From Nilaparvata lugens (lineage: Eukaryota; Arthropoda; Insecta; Hemiptera; Delphacidae), in assembly GCF_014356525.2 (NCBI RefSeq), contig NC_052518.1, positions 34,432,017 to 34,496,016 of the forward strand: DNA of 64,000 nucleotides, written 5' to 3'. The translations under genes and the position numbers were made by a program. Below are positions 33,500 through 45,935 of this stretch, piece after piece (within the stretch, counting starts at the first letter, position 1; each line of letters begins with the position of its first letter). A model generated the notes under the pieces. That model was not told where the DNA came from, searched no databases, and saw only the letters and a list, made by a program, of their open reading frames with translations.

Positions 33500-34170
33500 T
33501 TTCACAAGGATGGGGTGGACCCCATCAAATTCTCAGGAAAAAGACTCATGCCAGTTGATAGAGCTGATAAATAAGTATATAGTGTATGAATTTGAAATAA
33601 ATCAGTCAAGTCATTTTTGAGAAAATCGTGAAAAACGTGGTTTTTTAGTAACTATCCGTCATTTTTCTCAAGAATATTACGGAGCCCCTGCAATTTTCCA
33701 GAAATGAGACTCATGTCAGTTGATAGGGCTTATAAATAGCTATCCATGGTATAGATTTGAAGAAAATCGTTAGAGCAGTTTTCAAGAAAACCGTGAAAAA
33801 CATGGTTTTTTAGAAATCATCCGCCATTTTTCTCAAGAATGTTACGGAGCTCCTGCAATTTTCCTAGAAATGAGACTCATGTCAGTTGATAGGGCTTATA
33901 AATAGCTATCCATGGTATAATTTGAAGAGAATCGTTTCAGCCGTTTTCGAGAAAACCATGAAAAACATGGTTTTTTAGTAATTATCCGCCATTTTTCTCA
34001 AGAATATTACGTAGATCCTGCAATTTTCCCAGAAATGAGACTCATGTCAGCTGATAGGGCTTATAAATGGCTATCCATGGTATAAATTTGAAGAAAATCG
34101 TTAGAGCCGTTTTTGAGAAAATCGTGAAAAACATGGTTTCTTAGTTATCATCCGCCATTTTTTCTGTCAT
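33500..34170. repeat. Tandem array, about 4 units of 165-166 bp
   Basis: GAGACTCATGTCAG or a close variant starts at 33541, 33706, 33872 and 34037, giving spacings of 165, 166 and 165. Each unit also holds ATTTTTCTCAAGAAT, GGCTTATAAATAGCTATCC and a GAAAAACATGGTTTTTTAG segment. It is followed by ACACACACAGACC and ATGTTTTTGGACTCAGGGG, a phrase I associate with an abundant planthopper repeat. Confidence 0.85.
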
Positions 34171-34494
34171 CTTGAATTGAATTTTATTGAATTTCTTATT
34201 GTCGGGTCCTCATGGTATAAGAACCTTAAGTTAATAATTTCAAGTCAATCGGTTAATTAGGAATTATCGTGTTTACAGACATACACACACACAGACCAAC
34301 ACCCAAAAATCATGTTTTTGGACTCAGGGGACCTTGAAACGTATAGAAAACTTGAAATTGGGGTAAATTAATTTTTTTTGGAAAGCAATACTTTCCTTAC
34401 CTATGGTAGTGGGGCAAGAAAAGTAAAAATAGTTTAATCAGATATTTTGTGTTACTGTTCTAGTCCAGTCAATTTAAGATTATAGAGTGAAATG

Positions 34495-35285
34495 TTTGGA
34501 ACACAATTTTCAACTCCAGAGCTCTTTTAAGGATAGTAAGAGGATAACATATCAAAAGTCCTCACCCCTACCTCATGTGCTAAAGGAGTGGAGGTGGTTT
34601 GAAAGTACCATTTTTCTCATATATCTCGGAAACTATGCATCTTATGGACATTTATACTGTACAAAATTGAAGCTCACAAAATTACCAACAAGTTTTGTTC
34701 TCTACATTTTATCTCTTATAGTTTCTGAGATATCAGCTCTTGAAGGTGAGACATTTTTTGAAAAAACACTCCTGCCTCCAATTTTTTCATCTTTTCGGCC
34801 TTATAATTTTTGAACGATTGATGAAAAAAATCCGTGCTGATTATAAGCTGACGGAGCATCAAATTATATTCAATTTGATGTATATTTTCACTATTTTACG
34901 CATTTCCCTACGACTGTTGCAGCAGTTTTAGTAGCATCACCTTAGAACATATATATCTCAAAAAGTATCAGATTTATAGAAATCCTCTACCAAACAAAAC
35001 TTTTACTCTCAACATTAAAACTGAACTTCTGAGATATGACTACTTTGAGATATGAAGAAAATCTAGAGAAAAAATCTTGTTGGTAATTTTGTGAGCTTCA
35101 ATTTTGTACAGTGTACAAATGTTCATGAGATGCATAGTTTCCAAGATATATGAGAAAAATGAAAAAATTGTACTTTCAAACTACCCCCACCTCTTTAGTC
35201 CATGGGGTAAGGGTGAGGACTTTTGATATATTAATCCTCTTACCATCCTTAAAAGAGCTGTAGAGTTGAAAATTGTGTTCCAAAA
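34495..35285. repeat. Long palindrome: arms of about 205-215 bp, loop of about 370 bp
   Basis: The left arm (34495-34700, GGAACACAATTTTCAACTC...) reappears as its reverse complement at 35070-35285 (...GAGTTGAAAATTGTGTTCC) with roughly 10 percent differences; weaker pairing continues into the loop (TTTCTGAGATAT). It could fold into a long hairpin, and lies wholly inside the hAT-like element. Confidence 0.8.
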
Positions 35286-35502
35286 TTTTCCCTCGATACC
35301 TTTATTTGAGCATTCGTTGCCTACACTTATTCCTCAATATTTATATTTGTCAAATATTTGTTTAAATGTAATTTTTAACTTGAACAGCTGATAACCTTCC
35401 GGCAAATTTTTAAGTAAACAATTATTAGACGGGATACCTGGTGGGGGGGGGCGGCGTTTGCTGATTTCGCCCAGGGCGGCAAAGTCCCTAGGGCCGTGCC
35501 TG

Positions 35503-36959
35503 CGCATGTATGTTTTTACATTGTAGATCGTCTCGACTTATGGAGTGCAGTGTACAGTTCATTTTCATTGCTGATACAAATGTAGTGAATAGCGAGAAAA
35601 TTACAATGATCAATTTGAGGAGGAGACTTTATATAACTATAACTTTACCTTGTTATATTTACGTACGGTAAGGTCACCATAGATTTTTAATTTACAGCCT
35701 AGTATAATGATTAAGTTCTGTCATAGTTTGAAGATGAAATTATTCAAGTTCACAGGTGGAACAAACATGTGTTTACTTTCAACGTGTATCTGTCCACAAA
35801 CAATTATTGAAAGAGTAATGTCAACCCAAGTAAGAAGCTGCACCAATGATATTTTATAGAGATAACAGGTTGTGAGTCTGATTCATTGAGTACTGCTTTT
35901 TAGTGATGAAGAAAAGAGAAGTAGCCTCTGACAAGGAGGAGAGTCTACACTCCCAAATTACAAAAAAAAGATTATAAACCAGAAAAACATTTTTTCATGG
36001 GTGCTGCGGGTGAAGCCCCGTGCCGAGCGCAAAGTGCGAGTTATAAGTACTAGGCAAAGGAATAATCTTAGAACTGAATTTCTACGAATTGCAAGATATC
36101 AAAAAAGTGGCTTTACAAAGGTACAAAATTATCTGTCTGATTATATATAGTAATTGCTTGAAATCTTTCGGGTATATTTTTCAAAAACATAGTGAAAATA
36201 TTTTCAAAGAAGAATGTTTATATAAAGTTGTCGATTTTTCACATCAACTTCCTAGATTATATAAGAAGGTTATTACTCTAATCATCGTACTATGTAACCT
36301 CTCTGATTCTCTGAAGCTTATTAATTTTGTAACTTTCAAATTGTTTTGATGTTGACCATGCATTGGAATATGTTTTCAATAAATGAACTTCCATTTCTAT
36401 TAAGTTCAGCATTTAAAATAAAGAAACCCGCATCTTTTCACCCTCCAATTAAGTTTCGTCAACAAAGGTGGTCAGGTCTTATCAAATTGGAAAAAGCATT
36501 CAGTTCACCCGGTAGTATGTTTGATATGATATACATTCCAGTACTTGGATGGTGGTCCCTAAACATATTTTCAAGTAATAGGAATCCATTACTACTGCAT
36601 TATGCCTCCTTCATTGACAAATCTATACATCCATCTATCTTCTATCTATATATGAGAAGAGATGGTGTCTGTCTTTCTGTCTGTGAGCTTATCACGCTTG
36701 AAATATTTGACTGATTGAGCTGTAATACTTCACAAAGATGGCCTGTATACCGACAAGTGTCATAGGACTATTTTCGTTCTAAAAATCCTAAAGATAAGCC
36801 CTATGATCCTTCAAAGTTCATATGCTTTTTTCATGAAGGAAGTTTCCATTATTTGGTTTTCAACAAATCAGATGTTATAATCATTACAAAATGTATTTCA
36901 TAACATCTTATTATACACTAGATAAAGATGCACTATTGACCCATTAGTACAGGTAAAGT
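35503..36959. other. No recognised gene
   Basis: Begins with the right hAT target duplication (35503-35510). Open frames at 36089-36349 and 36346-36714 show no known domain and have composition like the flanks. Confidence 0.4.
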
Positions 36960-37235
36960 CTGGTATCGCAGTAGCGAGGATGTGTCCTCTGCTGCAAGCG
37001 ACTCTGTATTTTTTGTACAGGCCCGACAGTCGAGACCTTCGACATTCAAGGCCAGCGACGGTAGAGGACTCCTAAAAAAGAGGCCTCAAATGTCGCCTCC
37101 ATTAGACGACAGTAGAAGACTCTTCAATTTTCGTACACTCCCGACAGTCGAGGCCTACGACCGTAGAGGACTGGAAAACAGTCCTCTACTGTCGCAGGCC
37201 TTGACTGCCGTCGGTCTCGACTGTCGCGCCCCCAT
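36960..37235. repeat. Dispersed repeat rich in GAGGCCT and GGTAGAGGACTCCT, copy 2
   Basis: Shares GGTAGAGGACTCCTAAAAAA, GAGGCCTCAAATGTCGCC, TTTTTTGTACAG and CGACCGTAGAGGACT with 25255-25480. It contains at least two internal subunits with GACAGTCGAGGCCT. An open frame through it (36982-37245) is a by-product of its repeats. Confidence 0.65.
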
Positions 37236-38142
37236 AGAAAGATAATATTATCCTATCGGGAACACGATTAAGAGCGACCCTACAATAAACAGATAACGAG
37301 AATATCCTGAAAGAAAGATTCGAACATCTTATACCCTGCAAGAACAAAGGAGAAAGCAAGAGATCACTGAATCAGCCCTGTCACGGCATCTTGCGGGAAA
37401 CGTAATGACTAGTTGAATAAAATACTCCCCCCCCGTACATTGCGCCATCTGAGACTAATATAGGCAACCTTGAGGTATCCAAAAGAAGTTTACCCTACTT
37501 GCAAGTCAAATGAATTGAAAGTCGAATCATGATTCAGATTGAGTTGGTGAAAGCACAAGTGGGTGTACTATATTGTTGAGAGAAGCAGCAATTATTTGGC
37601 TCCTCTATCACATTGCTATCAGGCAAGAAACATAAGCTACAACTAGGTGAGTAGAGATTTTTGAAAGCCACAGAGACATTCAGGGAACAGCAACTAGCAG
37701 AATTTGAAAAAGAAATACAAAATTTGAGAGAGGAACTTGAAGCACTCACATTGACTGTATTTTGATCAAAGTAACTTGTGATCACAATCCCTCACACTGA
37801 CGAAGGAGATTTGTCTATCAAGAGGAATTTGTGTATTATTTACGCTCAATGCTATAAGGAACATAGATTTTCTATCAATTGAGTTTCTGTCACAAGCATG
37901 GGAAACCTTTTATCGAATACTGTAATAACACCACAATGCTGGAAAATTAAGATTACAATATTAGCAATCTAATTATTGATGTAAGATACTCTTTGCTTGA
38001 GTAAACTCAACACTCGGCTTCAAGCAATAGAATATTGTTGGAACAAATTTTTTGTTGTCAGGATCCTTGTCTAGTTGGATGTACATTTTTCGACATAAAT
38101 TAGATTACAGTAAATTATATTTTCATCACTCTCCAGAATAGC
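37236..38142. other. No recognised gene
   Basis: Mostly unique AT-rich sequence. A short plus-strand stretch near 37650-37765 could encode a coiled-coil-like peptide (EFEKEIQNLREELEAL), but it has no context to support a gene. Confidence 0.35.
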
Positions 38143-38241
38143 ATGTAGTAATTCTATGAGAGCTAGGAGGACCGCGAATTTAGAACTGGTTAACATGTAT
38201 GATATATGAGCTGTGTGAAGGTAACAAAAAAGAGAGCTTTT
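38143..38241 (-). repeat. Extra BEL/Pao LTR fragment
   Basis: Nearly identical to 38917-39010 inside the adjacent LTR (GCTAGGAGGACCGCGAATTT, GAAGGTAACAAAAAAGAGAG). It abuts the LTR end, so the element sits next to or inside an older copy of its own LTR. Confidence 0.7.
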
Positions 38242-39363
38242 CACTTCCCAGTGGTGTAGAGAGCACAGAGCTGTTTGTAAGGTGAGCAGTCTGTGATACT
38301 GTATAGAAATACTGTATCAAGATACTGTATAGAGATACTGTATCAAGATACTGAATGAGTAAACAGGCCTTAAACACGAAGATACTGTATCAGACAGGTT
38401 CCTGTTGCGTTGCTGATGGGTGAGTGCGGATCTGCACCTAGAGTAGAATGGGTGCCTAGAAATCCAACTGCGTCTTCACGTGACTGTGCAGGCGTGGTTG
38501 AGATTGCGTGGTAGAGCTGCGCAATGACTGAAGTTTGAATTCAAGGTGAATAATTCTTGAAGAACCGTTGTTGACCATTGCGGTTGTGATAAAACATGCA
38601 GTTTATAACTTGTAGATTGTAGGATTGTCACAAACACAATGCCACAAACGACGAAAATGGCAGATGGCGTCACTCAATACGAACACGAAATTGAGGAAAT
38701 CGAAATAAATTGGAAGTGAGAACTCCGAGAGATAAGAAGTTTTTGGCTTTTTGAGAGTTCAAACACTGAGCACACGTGTTCACACAGCTCTAGCGAACGA
38801 ATTTTAAAACGAAACGCGAACTATAGGGAACCAGTTCATACACTAGAGAATAGTTTTTTCCTTTTCTCCATGGGCACTAGTACCGAAAATCCACAACCGT
38901 GGGACCAAGTTTGGTAATTCTATAAGAGCTAGGAGGACCACGAATTTAGAACTGGTTAACATGTATGATATATGAGCTGTGTGAAGGTAACAAAAAAGAG
39001 AGCTTTTCAGCTTTACTTACGAGAGATGGTTGTTTATGGGTCAGCCGAGTGCTGAAGACTGAGGTTGTGGAGGGAGAAGCCTTCTTCTCCAACAGCAATG
39101 ACGGTGAAGCGGGGGGAGGGGAACTGCATGAACAATTCTGTCTTTCTTATCTCTTGAGTATTCTTAACATTCCGCCCACCAAACGAAGCATGAGTTTAAT
39201 AATTTTGAAACTGTAGCACATGAGAAGTAACACAAGAAGTATTGCACAAACTTGATGAAGAGATGATGCACATAATTAATTATGATGAATTTAAAACATA
39301 AGCGGTGAACACATAATATTCAGTCTCTATTTACAAAAAATGTCTCTCAGAGAGAGGGTGCCA
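38242..39363 (-). repeat. BEL/Pao 3' LTR, about 1.12 kb
   Basis: Direct repeat of 45934-47030. On the minus strand it starts close to TGGCACCCTCTCTCTG after the pol stop and ends at about ACCACTGGGAAGTG. It contains several GATACTGTAT repeats (one more than in the other LTR). Exact ends are uncertain by a few bases. Confidence 0.75.
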
Positions 39364-39365
39364 AA

Positions 39366-40888
39366 TTAAGCTATTGGCAACACAATGAGTTTATTTACAG
39401 GTCGCGTGAGGTGGCCGCAGGTGGCGCAAATCAATGCCACTCTTACTAATTGGTCTTGTCCGGGAAATATTTTTTCGACTATGCCCAGAGGCCACAATGT
39501 GGGCGCGGTACTCGTACTCTTGATAAGCACTATGTGACCCACTTTCAGGGGTTCTGAGGGGGTCTTCCACTTGTTTCGCTGCATAAGCGTATTCTGTATT
39601 AGGTATTGTATATTCTGTATTGTATATTCTGTACTCCATCGATTCCAAAACGTCTGCACAATTCGGCGTAGATGAGTCCCTCGCTGCCGTACGGGGGTGG
39701 TAGTATCCAGCGGGATCTCCACAGCTTGTAGCAACGGTCGGCCGATAAGAAAGTGACCGGGTGTCAGCAGAGGTGAAGTCTCATTGGGGTCCTGTGAACG
39801 CTCCAATAGAGGATGACTATTCATAATTGATTCAATACGAGAGAACACTGTGAAATATTCCTCCATTGTCATTGGATTATCACCAATTTGATTTTTCAAC
39901 AGTGTTTTTGACATAATGAGATTCATCGATATGAATTGATCACTTGATGCAATATGAATATAGCAGACAGCACTGTAACCCTTTCCAGATGCGTCGGCAA
40001 ATCCTATCAATGAGATATTGACATATGTAGTGTCAATATGATGAGGAATTTGAACATTTGAGAGAGTCAGCATTGTACTAGAAATATGATTCCACTGACT
40101 AGTCAAGTCTTCATCAAGCGGCTCATCCCAATCAAGGTTGGATAGCCAGAGTAATTTCAAAAAATATTTGAATGAGAATATTACAGGAGACAATAGTCCA
40201 AGCGTGTCGAACAATTTAGCTGTATACGATAGTATGGATCGTTTTGTTGGCAGTTCAGCGAACGGTGTAACAGTGTAAGAGAAAGCATCTGATGCAGGAT
40301 TCCAACGAAAACCAAGAACTTTTATTTTTTGAGTCATATCAGAAAATGCGAGAGGGTTTTCCAACATCTCGATGGGAAATTCTTCAATTACTTCTTGCAT
40401 ATTAGATGACCATTTTCTCAATAGGAGTTCTCCTTTGGACATAAGTTCATTCAGCTGTGATATGAGTAATTTCGCTTCACATAGGCTAGAGGCGCCAGAT
40501 ACAATATCATCAACATAAGTGTGTTGGCGAATCGCATTGACAGCTAATGGAAATTCATTTTCATAATCATGGGCTAATTGAAGAAGTGTTCTTCGAGCTA
40601 GAAAGCTGCTTGACATCATTCCATACGTGACTGAGTTGAGTTCGAATTCTATCAGCTCTTCTCTTGGGGTGAACTACGATAGAATATGTGCTGAAATTTT
40701 CTATCTTCTTTTCTGATTGAAATTTGCCTGTACATCATTTTAATTTCGGATGTAATGGCTACTTTGTGAGTTCTAAAACTCATTAATATGTGAGTAAGAT
40801 CATGCTGTAATTTAGGCCCAACATGAAGTGATTCGTTCAGCACAGTTCCATTATTACAAGGCGCTGATGCATTAAAGACTACTCTCAA
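39366..40888 (-). pseudogene. BEL/Pao pol, C-terminal part (reverse transcriptase, deletion, integrase tail)
   Basis: From 40888: VVFNASAPCNNGTVLNE, HVGPKLQHDL, AITSEIKMMYRQI of the palm. After a frame change at about 40650: TYVDDIVSG with the catalytic YVDD (about 40521), LLRKWSSN, VLGFRWNP, LSPVIFSFKYFLK, FADASGKGYSAVCY of RNase H. Sequence then jumps (about 39905) to IESIMNSHPLLERSQDP and LTPGHFLIGRPL, the integrase C-terminal region, so RNase H remainder and the integrase core are deleted. It ends with a C-terminal domain (HIVLIKSTSTAPTLWPLGIV) typical of BEL/Pao. Confidence 0.85.
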
Positions 40889-43554
40889 ATTTCAAATTCA
40901 AATTCTTTATTTAAAAAAAATAATTAAACAATCAAATGCATTCCAAAAATCAAATACAATATTGTTTCCTAATTTCTAATATGTGTTCCCTATAGGCTAC
41001 CCTGTGTGGGGACACTTGAATATATATAATAGAATATTTATATACAAATTTGAATATTATATCATGAAAAACATAATAATTGAATATGGTATTATATTGA
41101 AATAAGTTAATATGTCAATATTTATAATCATTCTTGCACACATTCATACGCACACACATTCACATATGTGCACACATTCATACGCACACACATTCACACA
41201 TGTGCACAAACACACACACACACACACACATACACTTACACAAAACTTAAAACTATGTACGGAGTGGTTGCTGTTTTTTTTTCATATTTAGTTCAATTTT
41301 ATTCATAGTTAATGTTTCGTTTTTTTTCATAGTGCTGATGTAATTAGACCATGAATGAATGTGTTTTGAAGAAAGAGACAGTGATTGAAATTTGATACTG
41401 TCTTACTGTTTACGCATACCGGACGGGATTTGGGAGTTCAATGATCTTTGATTGTTGCAGTGTTCATGTCGTGTAATGTGTAAATTATACTAAATTTAGA
41501 CCTATATTAATTTAGTAAAAAAATCATTCGGGTTGTCTAGTTGTAGAATGTATTTCTTGATTTCTTTCCTAAATAACTGATGTGACGTTATTTTTCTTGT
41601 TGTTACTAGAAGTGAATTGAATATTTTTATAGCTATGTATTTGAAGTGTCGTCTGGAATGTTCTAATCTTGGTTTTGGGAGGTTAATGTCCTGTGAATTC
41701 CTGAGGTTCATTCTTTCTCTCATCTGTTGAATATCGAAATTATTTTCAGCTAAATCCAGCAATGCTTTGAATAGAAAAGAATGTCTCACTGATAATATTG
41801 ATATTTCTCTGAAGAGCATCATTGAACTATATTGTTTAGGTTTATTACAAACTATTTTTAATATTTGTTTCTGACCAGTAATCACAGGTTTAATATGAAC
41901 ATTGTATGCACTCCCATAGCATATTATTCCATAATTTATTCTAGAACCAATAATTGCATGGTATAATCGTAACAATACTTCTTTTGGACATAACTGTCTG
42001 AGGTAGTACGTGCTTGTTTTATTGTTTCACATTTACACAATATATTATTCACCTCTTGCGCACAATCTAATTTATGGAAGTGAATACCAGTTAACTCCTG
42101 ATCCGTGTTTTGAAGATTAAATTGTATTATATTAGATTTGTCTGTGTTGATAGTTAATTTATTTTCGCAAAACCACCACCTAAGGTGCTTAAGATCCATT
42201 TCTAATTTATTTTTAAGTTCTTGATTTGTTTTGGCCGAATAAAATATAACTGTATCGTCTGCAAAAGATGTAATCTTTCCCTGTGAGTCACCATCCGTCA
42301 AATCGTTAATAAAGACCAGGAATAAAGTACTTGATAACACTGATCCTTGAGGAATACCTATGGTAATGTCCCCGGGTTCACTCAACGTATCGTTGATTCT
42401 GACCCTTTGACTCCTATTAGATAGGTAGCATCTTAACCAATCATTAGCAATTCCTCTTACTCCTGATAAATCAAGTTTTTTTGAAGCATGTTTTTATCAA
42501 TAGCATCATATGCTTTAGATATATCAAGAAACAGAGCTGCACACTTATTATTAACACTAAAACTGTCATTTATTTCTGAAATGAGATTTTTAATTGCCAC
42601 TTCTGTACTTCTTCCTTCACGGAAACCATATTGGTTATCACTAAAAAAGTTATTATTTTTATAAAAGTTTTCAAGTTTAATCTTGAATATTTTTTCTAAA
42701 ATCTTGGAAAAAACCGGTAAAAGTGAAATTGGGCGGAACTGATCTATGTTTTTACAATTTGGCTTTTTAGGAATAGGTATAACTACGCTGTGTTTGAACA
42801 TGCTTGGGAATTTTCCTTTGGCAATACTCAGGTTAATTAGATCGGTTAATTTGTTCAAATAATTCATGTAAGTTTTTTTAATCATGCTTGTGCTTATTCC
42901 ATCTACACCTGGCGAAGATTTATTTTTCAATTTTCTTATTATACTTGCTACTTCCTCCGGATTTGTAGGGTGGAGAAAAATTGAATTTGTTGGAGATTTA
43001 TATGGAAACCTTATTTTTGATATTCTAGCAGACTCTTTCCTGGTTTGCAATGTGGTTTGTTCTAATTCATCATTCATTTTATTCACAACATTTAGAAAAT
43101 AACAATTAAACGAATTGAAAATTTTATTACTATCATGTATGCTATTTCCCTGCTCATCAACAATCAGTTTTAGTGGTTCTTTATTTTTTTTCAATCCTAT
43201 TAACGCGTCAATTGTTTTCCACATCTTTCTAATGTTTCCCTGGCTTTCTCTAAACAGTTTTGAATAATAATATTGTTCTCTTTCTCTCAGTTCATTACAT
43301 AAGTTATTTTTGAATGTATTGTATATTTGTTTCAAGTCGTCATTATTAGGTTGTTTGATTACATTCTTGTATAACTCATTTCTTAAGTTTATTTGCTTGA
43401 TCAGATAACTATTTATCCATGGCGACCTATATTTCTGTGTCAAGTTATTTTTTAAAAGAAGATTTTCTTGTGAATCTTTGATAGTGCTTTTTAAATGTCA
43501 ATGAAATTTTCCCATCCCTCATCAACTGATACTGCTGGTATTTCTCTATTCCAA
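40889..43554 (-). mobile_element. 5'-truncated Jockey/CR1-like element nested in BEL/Pao pol
   Basis: Inserted between two neighbouring codons of the BEL reverse transcriptase (after the STTKL segment and before RVVFNAS). The minus-strand 3' end has a GAATTTGAATTTGAAATTT-type tail (about 40889-40915). The 3' UTR region (40889-41500) contains a CA/CATACGCACACA-rich tract at 41140-41235. The endonuclease half is missing. Confidence 0.8.
41502..43443 (-). pseudogene. Non-LTR reverse transcriptase, broken
   Basis: Reading on the minus strand from 43443: SPWINSYLIKQINLRNELY, KSSPGVDGISTSMIK, FRPISLLPVFSKILEK, QYGFREGRSTEVAI, FLDISKAYDAID; after a frame change near 42457, GIPQGSVLSSTLFLVFINDL and SFADDTVIF with the FADD catalytic motif (about 42262); after another change near 41975, a C-terminal AIIGSRINYGIICYGSAY thumb-like part ending 41502. 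Group assignment to Jockey/CR1 is by motif resemblance. Confidence 0.8.
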
Positions 43555-45820
43555 TCAATTTGGTTGTTGAACTGTCTTCTTTCTGAACACAGTGATGCGG
43601 GATAACATAATTAGATGAGTGTGAAGTTTTGGACATGTGTTCTAATTCCACGTACTGTCTCATGAAATCATGATATTGTTTATGAACATTTCCGTTTGAT
43701 GCTAATTTTTTCTCTAGTGAGGTATATTTCTTCATTGAGGAGGTGCGGTTGTCACCAAATGACACATCTTTAGTTTTGAAAGGCAATGCGACTTCATAGC
43801 GACCAGACGGCCACCGAGTGGTGGTTTATGTGTAGAGATTTCCGCAATATGCATGAGAAGGATTCTTTTCAACTTCTACTGAAACCTCTTCAGTCTCCCA
43901 AAATGTTTCAATCAACTGGTTGATTGGTTCAACATAGGTGAGCAAGCTTGTAGCCTTATTGACACTTGAGACAGGTTCATTAGAATCAACTTTGCCAATG
44001 ATAATATACTTAAATACTGTGCTCAATGCTCCAGGCGAATTGGGATATGATTTAGTAATTCCATGAGATTGAGCAGATAACGTTTGGAGAAAAGAGTCAG
44101 CTCCTAATAACAAGTCAACTTTATTAGATATGTGAAACTTATCATCAGCCAGTTTCAAGTTTGAAAAATGCTCAAATACTTCAGGGTTCAATGAGACCAT
44201 GGGTTGGTTACATGTGATGACTGATAAGACAGTGGCTTTATTACTTGATCTAAATTCTGGTTTGAGCCTCGAGGATATAGTGAGATGAACTTCACCATGA
44301 GTTTTAGTAGTTTCAGAGTCAATACCGATGAGTTCTCGATCAGTGTAGCTAGACTTCAAATTCAATTTATCCACTAACTCCTTAGTGACAGCTGTTATCT
44401 GTGAGCCTGAATCTATTATGGCTCGGGCAATGTGAGGCCGATTGAAAAGATCAAATACCATGACATTAGCGGTACCCAACAGACAAGAGGATTTATCTGA
44501 GGTCGATAGGCTAGAAGTATTGCATACAGCACCAGATGTAGGAGCGCTATCCTTCTGAGAACGCACATTAGTAGGCTCAGATGAGCTAGAATACCTCTTT
44601 TCATTATACAATAATGTATGATGCTTAGATGAGAAACAAGTTTTACATACATTTGTAGATTTGCAGAACTCTCTTCTGTGAGAAAATGAAAAACATGCTA
44701 GACATAGGTTATTTTCTCGAACAAACTTGTATCGTTAGTCAACAGACATATTATAGAATTTTTTGCATGCATAGATATTATGATCCATAGATTTACATAC
44801 AATACACAGTGGTTTAGACTTGACATTCAGGTTATTAATCTTAGACTGAGTCTGATCATTTGCGACTAATGAAAATCTCTTAGGTTTATTTTCATATGAA
44901 TGAGAAACTTTAGTTTCAACCTTACTGTTCATTTGAATTGCAGTGGAAGGTTGTACAAGTTCGTACGTGCGGCACTTAGCTGTAAGAAGTTTCATTAAAT
45001 CTTCATAAGATGGGTTACTGTCAATAGCCTTTTTCTCAAATTCAAGGCGAGTTCTTGTGTCTAAATGTTTCAAACACAAGGATAGCAAAATGAAGTCAGT
45101 TAAGTGAGGGAGCTTTTGTGCTTTCAAAGCAGAAACACAATTGCTGTGCACATCTAGAAATGTTCTCAAAGATGCATGATCAGATTTCGTGATTGCCTTA
45201 AATTCAAGCAATTGATCAACGTAATGAGCACACAATCTTCTTGGATTGGAGAATCTATCACATAGCAATTTGTAAGCTATAAGATAATTTTCATCAGAGA
45301 GCGATAAATTAGCTATCATCTGGGTTGTGGTACCTGAAATGCTGGCTTTCAAATAATGAAACTTTTCAATATTGCATAATGAATCATTGTTGTGTATTGA
45401 AGCATCAAACATATTTATAAATTCCATCCAACTTTCTATTTCACCGTTAAATTTAATTGATTTGACTTGAGGGAGATGAATATTATTAGAACTGTTTCTA
45501 ATCACAGTGTCAGTGGTTGATGGCTGTCTACATTTTGCCGTGAATTGAGAGTACAAATTGTTGTAACGCTCTATCATGATATCATACTCCTGATCCAAGG
45601 AATCTGAATTTAGAGCAATTTCTGTAATTTTGTCTTGTAAAGAATTGAAGGTTCTAAAATCATTTCTGACATCTTGGATAATAAAATCCGAGGGGACAAG
45701 TGGTAGATTTGAGATTGCATGAAATAATCTATCAATGAGTCTTTTCCTTTTTACCATCAGTATTTTCAAAGCAGAGGAGCCTTGACTTTCATGAGTGGCT
45801 TGCTGAGTGGTTTCATTCAA
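43445..45820 (-). pseudogene. BEL/Pao gag, protease and start of reverse transcriptase
   Basis: A single frame from ATG 45820 to the nested insertion, with in-frame stops at 44735 and 43826. Gag has the DUF1759-type region FNGEIESWMEFINMFDASI and IEKFHYLKASISG, followed by cysteine/histidine knuckles (CIVCKSMDHNIYACKKF; then after the first stop CLACFSFSHRREFC and CKTCFSSKHH). The aspartic protease has AIIDSGSQITAV. After the second stop come a LEKKLASN and VIPHHCV segment typical of the BEL reverse transcriptase N-terminus (to about 43555); the remaining frame to 43445 belongs to the nested element. Confidence 0.85.
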
Positions 45821-45917
45821 TCTTGACTCTGATAGAGAGTTCTCAGCCTCACCGTGATTTGATATTGTAATATTATAAGAGATATTTGAGGTTATGGCAT
45901 TTGTTTACATTTACAGA

Positions 45918-45935
45918 GCCGAGACGTTGTTCCCA
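45918..45935 (-). other. Candidate primer-binding site of BEL/Pao element
   Basis: On the minus strand TGGGAACAACGTCTCGGC directly follows the 5' LTR end. The leading TGG fits the 3' CCA of a tRNA primer; the tRNA was not identified. Confidence 0.55.

Larger units (their letters stand above)
32680..35502. mobile_element. Non-autonomous hAT-like DNA transposon
   Basis: Left end CAGGCCCGGCCCCAGGG and right end CCCTAGGGCCGTGCCTG form imperfect terminal inverted repeats, with further GGGCGGC-rich sequence inside both ends. The 8-bp duplication CGCATGTA (32672-32679 and 35503-35510) is exact, as expected for hAT transposition. I recall similar GGCCC(T)AGGG ends from animal hAT families. There is no transposase frame; the 2.8 kb interior is filled with a TA microsatellite, a tandem array, a dispersed repeat and a long palindrome. 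Confidence 0.85.

Noticed and set aside
36982..37245. Open frame in the GAGGCCT-rich repeat
   Set aside because: Lies wholly in a dispersed repeat; the other copy does not keep the frame.
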